Assembly: GCA_031430555.1 (NCBI GenBank)
Contig: JANPBQ010000263.1
Location: 1 to 64,000 of the forward strand
Source of the DNA: UKL13-2 sp031430555
GTDB lineage: Bacteria > Pseudomonadota > Gammaproteobacteria > Burkholderiales > Usitatibacteraceae
Direction of reading: 5' to 3'
DNA length: 64,000 nucleotides
Numbering within the stretch: position 1 is the stretch's first letter; each line of letters opens with the position of its first letter. The translations under genes were made by a program, and so were the position numbers. Below, in pieces: positions 54,515 through 62,823 of the stretch. Under the pieces are notes generated by a model. The model saw only the letters and a program-made list of their open reading frames with translations, was not told the origin of the DNA and did not search any database.

Positions 54515-55273
54515 TCATCTTGGCTTTCTCGGCATGCGCGAAAACACACGGTCGTACAACCAATTTGGCACGATGCGTAAAACCCGCGCGGCGATGCCCA
54601 TCGTCCAGGGGATCACGGTGAAGCTGGTCTTCAAATCAATGGCGCGGGCGAATCGCCGTACCGCTTCATCGACATCGATCAGGAACGGCATTTTGAATTT
54701 GTTTACCGCCGTCATCGGTGTGCGGATATAGCCGGGGCAGATGGTGACCACCGAGACGCCGCTGCCGCGCAATTCCACCCGCAACGATTCGCAATAAGTG
54801 ATCGCCGCCGACTTCGACGCGGAATAGGCGCCACCGCCGGGAATGCCGCGAAAACCGGCGACACTGGCGATGCCGACCAAGGTGCCTTTGCCGGCGTTGC
54901 GCATCGGCACAATGAAGGGATGAAACGTATTCACCATTCCCATGACGTTGATATCCATGATTTCCTGAAATGCTCTCAGGTCATCCTCGATTTCGGTCAA
55001 CGTACCGCGCGAAACGCCAGCATTGGCAATGACGATATCGGGAACGCCACATCGCGAAATAAAATCGGCGGCGGCCTCTTTGAGCGCGCGCGCATCTCGT
55101 ACATCGAGCGCGTAGGTCATCGGACGCGGTTGAAGATTCGCGGCGAGTTTATCGAGAAAGTCCCGCCGCCGCGCAACCACGCCAACTTGATAGCCGCGCG
55201 ATGCGTAGTGTCGGGCAAGCGATTCGCCGATACCGGATGATGCGCCGGTGATGAAAACGGTTTGAGCGGTCAT
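54515..55273 (-). CDS. Short-chain dehydrogenase/reductase
   Basis: The product (252 residues) has the NAD(P) motif TGASSGIGESLAR, the NAG motif IVIANAGVS and the catalytic YSASK with the upstream Ser. After PGYIRTPMTAV it has a basic C-terminal part. The cofactor pattern VVARRRD suggests NADPH. The substrate is unknown; the position upstream of beta-oxidation genes hints at lipid metabolism, though a repeat separates them. Confidence 0.9.
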   Translation of the reverse strand: MTAQTVFITGASSGIGESLARHYASRGYQVGVVARRRDFLDKLAANLQPRPMTYALDVRDARALKEAAADFISRCGVPDIVIANAGVSRGTLTEIEDDLRAFQEIMDINVMGMVNTFHPFIVPMRNAGKGTLVGIASVAGFRGIPGGGAYSASKSAAITYCESLRVELRGSGVSVVTICPGYIRTPMTAVNKFKMPFLIDVDEAVRRFARAIDLKTSFTVIPWTMGIAARVLRIVPNWLYDRVFSRMPRKPR

Positions 55274-55382
55274 GTCGCCATTTTACGCGGGCCGCCGGTG
55301 GGGCATTCATCCGCGCAGCGAACAAAAAAAACGGGCCGGAAATTTCCGGCCCGCGTCGCTACCTTGTCAACGATTCAATCGA

Positions 55383-56126
55383 CTATTTCTTCTTGGCGGG
55401 TGCGGGTGCGGGTGCGGGTGCGGGTGCGGATGCGGGCACGGGTCCGGCCGGCGCGGCGGCGGGTGCTGCCGTCACGGCCGGCTTGTTGTTCGCGCGCGCG
55501 ACGGCGATCAACTGGTCGACGTTGGCGAAAACATATTCGCCGCCGCCCGCGAGCAAATGTCGGCCATTGACCGCAAGCGATGGCGTCGACTCGATGCGGT
55601 AGTCACTGTTGATTTTGCGGGCGCGATTGACCTTCGTTTGCACTGAAAACGAACGCATCATTTCCTCGTATTTCTTCGGATCCACGCCTTGTTTTTCCAG
55701 CCACTTGTTCAACGTGGCCGGATTGCCAAGCATCACGTTTTCCACGTTTGCCGCGTCGAACAATTTTTGGTGCAACTTTTCCAGTACGCCCATCGCCTCC
55801 AGTGTGTAGAAGATCGGCGCGGAATCGATGCCGCGTGAGGGATAGGTGGCGGGAACGCGCTTGACTTTCACGTCAGGCGGCAATTTGGCGCTCCAGTCGG
55901 CCAGACGCGGCTCCAATGCAGCGCAATGAATGCAGCCATAGGCAAAAAATTCCAGCACTTCGATCTTGCCGTCGTTATCCACCGGCTGTGGGGGATTCAC
56001 GGGAACGGCTTCGCGCGGGATGCCCTGCGCGTAGGCATTGTTGATGGCAAGGCTGCCGATCGCAAACAGCGAGACGGCGGCAAGGATTGCGGCGCTGGCG
56101 CGTTGAATTCGGGTGGTGAAGTTCAT
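55383..56126 (-). CDS. DsbA-like thiol:disulfide oxidoreductase
   Basis: The 247-residue exported protein has a signal peptide ending NNAYAQG, the thioredoxin-fold active site FFAYGCIHCAALEP (Cys65, Cys68) and the cis-Pro region ESTPSLAVNGR. It introduces disulfides into periplasmic proteins; the CIHC dipeptide differs from the common CPHC. The C-terminus carries an unusual alternating Ala-Pro tail ending in three lysines, coded by a GGGTGC tandem run. It follows the SPOR-protein gene after a foldback element. Confidence 0.93.
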   Translation of the reverse strand: MNFTTRIQRASAAILAAVSLFAIGSLAINNAYAQGIPREAVPVNPPQPVDNDGKIEVLEFFAYGCIHCAALEPRLADWSAKLPPDVKVKRVPATYPSRGIDSAPIFYTLEAMGVLEKLHQKLFDAANVENVMLGNPATLNKWLEKQGVDPKKYEEMMRSFSVQTKVNRARKINSDYRIESTPSLAVNGRHLLAGGGEYVFANVDQLIAVARANNKPAVTAAPAAAPAGPVPASAPAPAPAPAPAKKK

Positions 56127-56166
56127 TGTTTTTCCTGTTGACGATGGGATTGAGCAATAGGGCTTT

Positions 56167-56330
56167 AGCAGCCGGTCGGACTTAAGGAGAATCGGCTGCA
56201 AAATGACCTGGCCGGTGCATATTTCGCCGCTTATCCACGCCAATGGAACAACCATTGGCTTGAAAATCGTCAAAATCTGCCCTCGCCCAGCTCATTTTTC
56301 GCTTCGATTCCTTAAGTCCGACAGGCTGCT
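56167..56330. repeat. Foldback element between SPOR and dsbA-like genes
   Basis: Inverted arms 56167-56194 and 56305-56330, sharing GTCGGACTTAAGG and AGCAGCC, enclose about 110 bases with no ORF. The right arm overlaps the stop codon of the SPOR gene. It looks like a miniature inverted-repeat element. Confidence 0.7.
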
Positions 56331-57051
56331 AGTCTGTGCCCTTGACGACGGCGGCACCGATTCCACCTTGAGACAGCGCCGCTTTGATTCTGTTCACTTC
56401 ATCGAGGCTTTTGAATGGGCCAAGTCTCACACGGTACAACGTTCCCTTGTCGGGCAAGTTGACAGACCGGATCGTCGCCTCGAAGCCGGCAAAAGCGACC
56501 TTGGCTTTCATGTTCTCGGCCTCGCTCGCATTTTGAAATGCGCCGACCTGCAAATGTAATATTTCGACTGCCGAAGGTTTGGCCTCGACTTTGGCGTCCG
56601 TCCTGGACTGTGTTTTCGCGTCAGCGTTGTTCTGCCTGGTCAATTCAGCGGGTTTAGCGGCATCCAGCTTTCCGACCTTGTCGCCTTTTTCGCCGCCCCT
56701 CCCACCCTTTTCGCCCTTTTCGCCTTTCTCACCCTTTTCTCCCGGCAAGATTTGATAGAACTCGAAGCGTGGCTTGTCGGGTTCGGTTTTCGATGGCGTT
56801 GACGTTGCCGGTGTGGGCGTTGATTGCGGCGACTTGGCGGTAATCGTCGGCAAGGCGTCCACCGGCCGGGATTTTTCAATGAACGGATTGTTGGAGCGGT
56901 TGATCCAGATGGCGAGACCGACCGCGAGGCCGACGCCCATCAACAGCCCAATGATGATGCCGACGAACATCGGGTTCATCGGCTTCTTTTTGGGTGCTGC
57001 GCGCGCGCCGCCCATGTCGGAAAGCGGTTGGGATTTGTTTTCTCGAACCAT
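56329..57051 (-). CDS. SPOR-domain membrane protein with collagen-like segment
   Basis: The product has 240 residues: a cytoplasmic N-terminus, one membrane segment at about residues 27-50, a Pro/Thr/Ser-rich linker, a collagen-like GEKGEKGEKGEKGGRGGEKG run at about residues 104-123, and a C-terminal SPOR domain (LQVGAFQNASEAENMKAKV, VRLGPFKSLDEVNRIKAAL). SPOR domains bind denuded peptidoglycan at the division site, as in FtsN. It lies four bases after argS on the same strand, an arrangement typical of Betaproteobacteria. Confidence 0.9.
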   Translation of the reverse strand: MVRENKSQPLSDMGGARAAPKKKPMNPMFVGIIIGLLMGVGLAVGLAIWINRSNNPFIEKSRPVDALPTITAKSPQSTPTPATSTPSKTEPDKPRFEFYQILPGEKGEKGEKGEKGGRGGEKGDKVGKLDAAKPAELTRQNNADAKTQSRTDAKVEAKPSAVEILHLQVGAFQNASEAENMKAKVAFAGFEATIRSVNLPDKGTLYRVRLGPFKSLDEVNRIKAALSQGGIGAAVVKGTD

Positions 57052-57054
57052 GAT

Positions 57055-58725
57055 CTACATTTTTTCCGGTGCGGACACGCCAATCACGGCGAGGCCGTTT
57101 TTTAACACCTGCCGCGTGGCGACGACCAATGCGAGCCTGGCCAATTTCAATTTTTCATCCTCGACCAGAAATTTTTCCGCATTGTAATAGCTATGCAATT
57201 TGGCCGCGAGATCGGCCAGATACACGCACACCAGATGCGGCGAAAGTTCGCGCGCGGCGGTCGCGAGTAGTTGCGGAAAATCGGCCAACGCACGCAATAG
57301 GCCGGATTCGTATTTGCTCGTCAGCGGCGACAAATCGACCTCCGCGAGCGTTGCGGGATCACCGCCCCACAGCGCCATCACACTGCAAATGCGTGCGTGC
57401 GCATACTGGACGTAATAAACGGGATTGTCTTCGGAGCGGCTCTTCGCCAAATCAATATCGAAAGTCAATTGCGAATCCGATTTTCGCATCACGAAAAAGT
57501 AGCGGGTCGCGTCGCGACCGACTTCATCGATCAGATCGCGCAGCGTCACATAGCTGCCCGCGCGCTTGGAAATTTTCACCTCTTCGCCGCCACGCATGAC
57601 GGTAATCATCTGGTGCAGAACGTAATCGGGATAACCTTTCGGCACGCCGATTTCCATCGCCTGCAAGCCTGCGTGCATGCGCGCGAGCGAGCCGTGATGA
57701 TCGGCACCGAGCTCGGTAATGGCGCGGGTGAATCCGCGTTGCCATTTGGTGACGTGATAGGCAATGTCGGGGACGAAATAAGTGTAGCTGCCGTCGGATT
57801 TCCGCATCACGCGGTCTTTGTCGTCGCCGTAATCCGTGCTTTTCAGCCACAGCGCGCCATCCTGCTCGTAGGTGTGGCCGGTCTTTACCAAGTGTTCAAC
57901 GGTTTTTTCGACGAGGCCGTCGGTGTAGAGCGAAGACTCAAGGTAATAAACATCGAATTGCACGTCGAAGGCTTTGAGGTCGAGATCTTGTTCGTGTCTT
58001 AACGCGGCGACGGCGAATTTGCGCACGGCGTCGAGGTCCTCGCCCTTGGGGTCCTGCGAATTTTTAAGCGCATAGCGCTCGGCGATCTCACTAATGTAGA
58101 GGCCGCGATAGCCGTCTTCCGGAATCGGCGCATCGATGCCGGCGCGTTCGCGCAGGCGTGCCTGCACCGACAAACCCAAATTGTTGATCTGTGCGCCGGC
58201 GTCGTTGTAATAAAACTCGCGGCTGACGGCAAAACCTTGCGCGTCGAGCAGGCGCGCCAAGGTATCGCCGGTCGCGGCACCGCGGCCATGGCCGACGTGC
58301 AACGGCCCGGTCGGGTTGGCGGAGACGAACTCGACCATGACTTTTTGGCTGGCACCCGCCGCACTTTTGCCGAAGTTATCGCCGGCCGAAAATATCGCCG
58401 CGACGACGCGCGTCTCGGCGGTCAATGCGAGGCGGATATTGATGAACCCCGGGCCGGCGATGTCGGGTGTGCCGGAAATCAAATCGGAAGGCGGCAGCGC
58501 GGCCACCAGTGCCAGGGCGATATCGCGCGGCTTCATGCCGAGTCGTTTCGCCAATTGCAACGCGCTGTTGACGGCGAAGTGGCCGTGATCCGGATTCTTT
58601 GGTTTTTCGACGTCGATCACAAAAGGATCGGCGGCATCACGCAAGGCCGGAAACGCGGCGAACAGGGCTTGTTGAAACAGCCCAGCAATGGCGCTCTTGT
58701 TATCGGGGGTCGCGTCGGAAGGCAT
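57055..58725 (-). CDS. argS: Arginyl-tRNA synthetase
   Basis: This class I synthetase charges tRNA-Arg. The 556-residue protein has the ATP motif NPTGPLHVGHGRGA (HVGH), YNDAGAQINNL, and the C-terminal anticodon-binding part with YYVQYAHARICS, and it lacks a canonical KMSKS (KISKRAG is nearest), as is usual for ArgRS. It is transcribed with the SPOR and dsbA-like genes downstream. Confidence 0.97.
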   Translation of the reverse strand: MPSDATPDNKSAIAGLFQQALFAAFPALRDAADPFVIDVEKPKNPDHGHFAVNSALQLAKRLGMKPRDIALALVAALPPSDLISGTPDIAGPGFINIRLALTAETRVVAAIFSAGDNFGKSAAGASQKVMVEFVSANPTGPLHVGHGRGAATGDTLARLLDAQGFAVSREFYYNDAGAQINNLGLSVQARLRERAGIDAPIPEDGYRGLYISEIAERYALKNSQDPKGEDLDAVRKFAVAALRHEQDLDLKAFDVQFDVYYLESSLYTDGLVEKTVEHLVKTGHTYEQDGALWLKSTDYGDDKDRVMRKSDGSYTYFVPDIAYHVTKWQRGFTRAITELGADHHGSLARMHAGLQAMEIGVPKGYPDYVLHQMITVMRGGEEVKISKRAGSYVTLRDLIDEVGRDATRYFFVMRKSDSQLTFDIDLAKSRSEDNPVYYVQYAHARICSVMALWGGDPATLAEVDLSPLTSKYESGLLRALADFPQLLATAARELSPHLVCVYLADLAAKLHSYYNAEKFLVEDEKLKLARLALVVATRQVLKNGLAVIGVSAPEKM

Positions 58726-58828
58726 TCGGGGGACTCAAAAGGTAGCGAGAAATTATAGCGGGAAGGGGCGGCAAGCGCGATTCAACACCACAAAATTTAC
58801 GGGCGTCTAGCCCGCAAAAAACAATCAA

Positions 58829-58893
58829 ACTCTAGTACGGGTGAGGCTTTTCAGGCATTTATCGTCCAAACACCCCGTCAATGCTGGACTTTT
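58829..58893. terminator. Hairpin-family copy between priA and argS
   Basis: CTCTAGTACGGGTGAGG and the reverse-complement-like GTCAATGCTGGAC arms form an imperfect long hairpin resembling the 18.78 kb one. On the minus strand, downstream of priA, it leads into a T-rich stretch and a small GGGC-TAGA-GCCC hairpin near 58800-58815 followed by more T residues. Confidence 0.55.
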
Positions 58894-58923
58894 GCCACTT
58901 GATGATTCACCCGTGCGTCGCCA

Positions 58924-61140
58924 CTACACCTCAAGCGGATCGACATCGATCACCCACTTCACGCCGCGTGCGTCGCGTGCACGCAACATCGGTAACCACT
59001 TCGCGAGGAAGCGCTGCAACTCGCTTCGCGAATCGGCCTGCACCATCATCTGGCACCGCTCCCAATCTGCCTTGCGAGACAGCGGTGCGGCCACCGGATC
59101 CCACACTTGCAAGGAGCTTTCGGGTTGCAGGTTGCGCGCGCACTCGGCGGCGTGCATTAAAAACTCACGTAGCGCCGCCTCAGTCTTCGCCTCGGCGCGG
59201 AGCAGCGCGAGAAACGTGAATGGCGGCAAGCGCGCGTTTCGTCGCTCTGTCAATGCCATCGCCGCGAAACGCGCATGATCCTGCGCGGCCACCGCCTGAT
59301 ACAGCGGGTGTTTGGCGAAGCGGGTTTGAATCAGCACGCGGCCCGGCAAATCCGCCCGCCCGGCGCGGCCCGCGACTTGCGTCAATTGCGCGACCATTCG
59401 TTCGGCCGCGCGGAAATCAGCCGAGAACATCGCGCCGTCGGCGTTAACCACACCGACCAGCGTGATGCGCGGGAAATCATGGCCTTTGGAAAGCATTTGC
59501 GTCCCCACCAACACATCGAGCTCGCCTGCTGCGGCGGCGTCGAAAATCTTCTCGGCTGAACCGCGCCGCCGCGTGGAATCGCGATCCACGCGCGCAATGC
59601 GCGCACCTGGCAAATGCGTGCGCAAGGCGATTTCAACGCGTTCGCTGCCCTGCCCCGCCGGCAACAATTCATGGCTGCCGCAATCGGCGCACACCGTCGC
59701 CACGCGCGTTTGATAGCCGCAGTGGTGGCATTTCATTTGCCTTTCCCGTTGATGAAACACCAGACGCGCGTTGCAACGCGTACAACCCGGCATCCAGCCG
59801 CAGTGCGCGCATACCAGAGCAGGTGAATAGCCGCGGCGATTGATAAAAACCAGCGCCTGCTCGCCGCGTTTGATCGTCGCCTGCAAGGCCTTGATGAGTG
59901 AGACCGACAAGCCGTCATCAGCGCGTTCCTGATTCAGGTCGATGAAATCAATCTGCGGCAAGACGGCGTTGGGCGTCGCTCGCAATGGCAACTTCAGCTC
60001 CGTGAAGCGGCCGCGCAACACGTTTTGCACGCTCTCCAGCGAAGGGGTCGCGGAGCCAAGCATGACAGGGCAGGCGGCTTGTTGCGCGCGGAATACCGCG
60101 ACATCGCGCGCCGAATAGCGAAACCCTTCCTGCTGCTTGAACGATGCATCGTGTTCTTCATCGACGATGATTACGCCGAGTCTCGGCATCGACGAAAACA
60201 CAGCGAGGCGCGTGCCGATGACGATATCCGCGCGGCCCGAGGCCGCGTCGATATAGCCTTTCATGCGCGGCGAATCGGCGAGGCCGCTATGCTGCTGGAC
60301 GATGACTGCATCGGGAAAGCGCGCTTGAAGATGGCGCATGAATTGCGGCGTGAGATTGATCTCCGGCATCAGCACCAGCGCTTGAAAATTGCGTTGCAAC
60401 GCGTTCGCGATGACATGCAAATACACCTCGGTCTTGCCGCTGCCGGTGATGCCGGAAAGCAAGAAAGGTGCGAATTTCCCCAGCGTGGCGCTCACGGCTT
60501 CGACCGCGCTGGTTTGCTCGGCGTTCAACCCGGGGCCCGCTACGAAAATGCGCTTTTCGGCGTGGGGCGGCAGCGCCTGTCTTGCCTGCGGCGCGTCGGT
60601 TGCGCGCAGCTCGATCCAACCCTTGGCGGCCAATGCGCGCAGCGTCGGGGCGGCGCGTTCGTGTTCCGATTTCAACAACATCTCGGATCGGGGCGCGTGT
60701 TCCAGCGCCGCCAGCAGTGCGCGTTGCGCGACCGCGCGCAGCGGCATGGTGCGCAAGGCATCGCGCCCGGCGGCCGTCAATGCCACTTCGCAATCGGCCT
60801 TCGGTACGACAAGGCGCGTGGCGCGCATCGCGGGCGGCAGGCCATTCATTGCGATGGCACCGAACGGATGATGGTAGTAGCCCTGGCAAAAACGGATCAG
60901 CGCGATATCGTTCGCGGTGAATCTCGGCAATGCGCGTTGAATGAAGTCGACAGACTTTAGTTTGTCCTGAGGCACGTCGGTAGTCGCGCTTACCCCCATC
61001 ACGACGCCACTTAGTTTCTTGTTGCCGAACGGCACCACGGCCATTCTGCCGATGTCCTCTTCCGTCGCGTCGGGTGCCATGAAGTCGAAATACTTTTCGA
61101 TCGGCAGATCCAGCGCGACTTGAACAATACTTGGTCTCAT
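58924..61140 (-). CDS. priA: Primosomal helicase PriA
   Basis: PriA restarts replication at collapsed forks. The product (738 residues from the ATG at 61140) has Walker A GITGSGKTEVYL, DEEH box VDEEHDASFKQQ, and eight zinc cysteines in CAHCGWMPGCTRC and CHHCGYQTRVATVCADCG, followed by VLVGTQMLSKGHDFP. An ATG nine codons upstream is also open. It is divergently separated from nothing: hemE is also on the minus strand, 430 bp upstream. Confidence 0.96.
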   Translation of the reverse strand: MRPSIVQVALDLPIEKYFDFMAPDATEEDIGRMAVVPFGNKKLSGVVMGVSATTDVPQDKLKSVDFIQRALPRFTANDIALIRFCQGYYHHPFGAIAMNGLPPAMRATRLVVPKADCEVALTAAGRDALRTMPLRAVAQRALLAALEHAPRSEMLLKSEHERAAPTLRALAAKGWIELRATDAPQARQALPPHAEKRIFVAGPGLNAEQTSAVEAVSATLGKFAPFLLSGITGSGKTEVYLHVIANALQRNFQALVLMPEINLTPQFMRHLQARFPDAVIVQQHSGLADSPRMKGYIDAASGRADIVIGTRLAVFSSMPRLGVIIVDEEHDASFKQQEGFRYSARDVAVFRAQQAACPVMLGSATPSLESVQNVLRGRFTELKLPLRATPNAVLPQIDFIDLNQERADDGLSVSLIKALQATIKRGEQALVFINRRGYSPALVCAHCGWMPGCTRCNARLVFHQRERQMKCHHCGYQTRVATVCADCGSHELLPAGQGSERVEIALRTHLPGARIARVDRDSTRRRGSAEKIFDAAAAGELDVLVGTQMLSKGHDFPRITLVGVVNADGAMFSADFRAAERMVAQLTQVAGRAGRADLPGRVLIQTRFAKHPLYQAVAAQDHARFAAMALTERRNARLPPFTFLALLRAEAKTEAALREFLMHAAECARNLQPESSLQVWDPVAAPLSRKADWERCQMMVQADSRSELQRFLAKWLPMLRARDARGVKWVIDVDPLEV

Positions 61141-61329
61141 GTCCCCTGCCACGCGCGCTTTGGGCATCGAGCGACCGCCGTGGCGGACCGATTTTGGCTT
61201 TCATCGCAGTCAATCACACTCTGGCCGATGGGTTTGTTGGGCCAAATCGCGAGATGTTTGCGTGCACTGCTGAAGGTCAACATGCCTGCTGGGAGAGGCC
61301 CGGAAACCCGCATGGATAATGGGGTTTCA

Positions 61330-61520
61330 GCCTGTGGATAACTTTGTGCATAGGTTGATTCAACGGACCACTTTAGGTCGGCAACAGGGCAAAGTGGAAA
61401 TTTTTGCACCGCGCAAAAATAAAAAAATTCTTTTAAAGACAATCGTTTACAGCGGATATTTGCCAAGCATCACGAATAACCACGGCTATTTCGCTAGAAC
61501 ACGGTTTCTGTGCATAAGCA
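61330..61520. other. AT-rich stretch with DnaA-box-like sites
   Basis: The 430-bp gap between priA and hemE holds TGTGGATAA (61333-61341), a perfect DnaA box on the complementary strand, TGTGCATAG (61345-61353) and TGTGCATAA (61509-61517), which fits TTATNCACA. Between them lies an A/T run (about 61415-61445). No gene is seen. It could be an origin, a DnaA-titration site or chance. Confidence 0.45.
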
Positions 61521-61572
61521 AGCGCGCCACCGCCTCGTTTTCAAAAATATTTTCCTTGACAGCGCCCCTACG

Positions 61573-62634
61573 CTAACCCCTAGCACTGGCGCGGTGAACA
61601 GCGTTAACGAGCGCTTCGACACGATCCGGGTCGGTGAATTGGGAAATGCCGTGTCCCAGATTAAACACATGTCCATTCGCATCGTGATCCGCACTGAATT
61701 CCGCCAACACCCGCACTGCTTCGCGCTCGATGGTCGCGTTGTCGCCGAACAATGTGTTGGGGTCAAGATTGCCCTGCAACGCAACCTTGGCGCCGACGCG
61801 GCGCTTTGCGTCCGCCAGATTGATGGTCCAATCGAGCCCCAGCGCATCGGCACCGATGTCGGTCATCGCTTCGAGCCAGAGTCCGCCGCCCTTGGTGAAA
61901 AATATCCGCGGCACAATGCGATCGTCGTGCGTACGCTTGAGACCAGCCATTACGCGCTTGGCATATGCGAGGGAGAATTCGCGGTAGGCATGATGAGCGA
62001 GCGTGCCGCCCCAGGTGTCAAACAGCATCACCGCCTGCGCCCCGGCGTCGATCTGCGCATTCAGGTAGGCGATGACACTCTCGGTATTTTTGTCGAGGAT
62101 GGCGTGCAGCAAATCGGGGCGTTGATAAAGCATGGTTTTCACCCGGCGAAAATCATCCGAGCCGCCGCCCTCGATCATGTAGCACGCGAGCGTGAACGGA
62201 CTGCCGGAAAAACCGATCAACGGCACGCGGCCATTCAAGGCAGCCTTGATTTGCGCGACCGCATCGAACACGTACTTCAATTGGCCCATGTCGGCTACCG
62301 GCAATTTCTTCACGTCTTCTTCGCTGCGAACCGTGCGCTCGAATTTCGGTCCTTCACCTTCGACAAAATAGAGCCCCAATCCCATCGCATCGGGAATGGT
62401 GAGGATGTCGGAAAAGAGAATCGCCGCGTCGAGCTTGAAACGATCCAGCGGTTGCAGCGTGACCTCGGTGCAATAGTCGGGATTCTTGGCGAGCCCGAGA
62501 AAGCTGCCGGCGCGTTTGCGGGTGACGTTGTATTCCGGCAAGTATCGGCCGGCCTGACGCATGATCCAGATCGGTGTGTAAGGGGTCGGCTCGCGCATCA
62601 GCGCGCGGAGAAAAGTGTCGTTTTGAAGAATCAT
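61573..62634 (-). CDS. hemE: Uroporphyrinogen decarboxylase
   Basis: HemE removes four carboxyl groups from uroporphyrinogen III in haem synthesis. The 353-residue protein has the signature PIWIMRQAGRYLPEY at about residues 21-35, FSDILTIPDAMGLGL, GFSGSPFTLACYMIEG and NLGHGI at the C-terminus. Start and length are normal. It lies between gltD (190 bp upstream) and the DnaA-box region. Confidence 0.97.
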   Translation of the reverse strand: MILQNDTFLRALMREPTPYTPIWIMRQAGRYLPEYNVTRKRAGSFLGLAKNPDYCTEVTLQPLDRFKLDAAILFSDILTIPDAMGLGLYFVEGEGPKFERTVRSEEDVKKLPVADMGQLKYVFDAVAQIKAALNGRVPLIGFSGSPFTLACYMIEGGGSDDFRRVKTMLYQRPDLLHAILDKNTESVIAYLNAQIDAGAQAVMLFDTWGGTLAHHAYREFSLAYAKRVMAGLKRTHDDRIVPRIFFTKGGGLWLEAMTDIGADALGLDWTINLADAKRRVGAKVALQGNLDPNTLFGDNATIEREAVRVLAEFSADHDANGHVFNLGHGISQFTDPDRVEALVNAVHRASARG

Positions 62635-62823
62635 GTTTGCAATGGCCGCGCCTAATTCGCGCGAAATGAAAAGGCGCGACCGGTTGATCGCGCCGGTGGA
62701 TTATCGCACTCGTGCCTATGCGAAGTTTCGACGTGAAGCTCTATATCTGGCGCGGCCCTTCAGGCCTTTTCGGCCCGCAAGGCGCGCCCGTATTGGAGTT
62801 TGCAATGTTTGCGCCGAAGATCG

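Noticed and set aside
60025..60960. Plus-strand frame of 311 codons opposite priA
   Set aside because: Arg/His-rich antisense shadow of priA without motifs.
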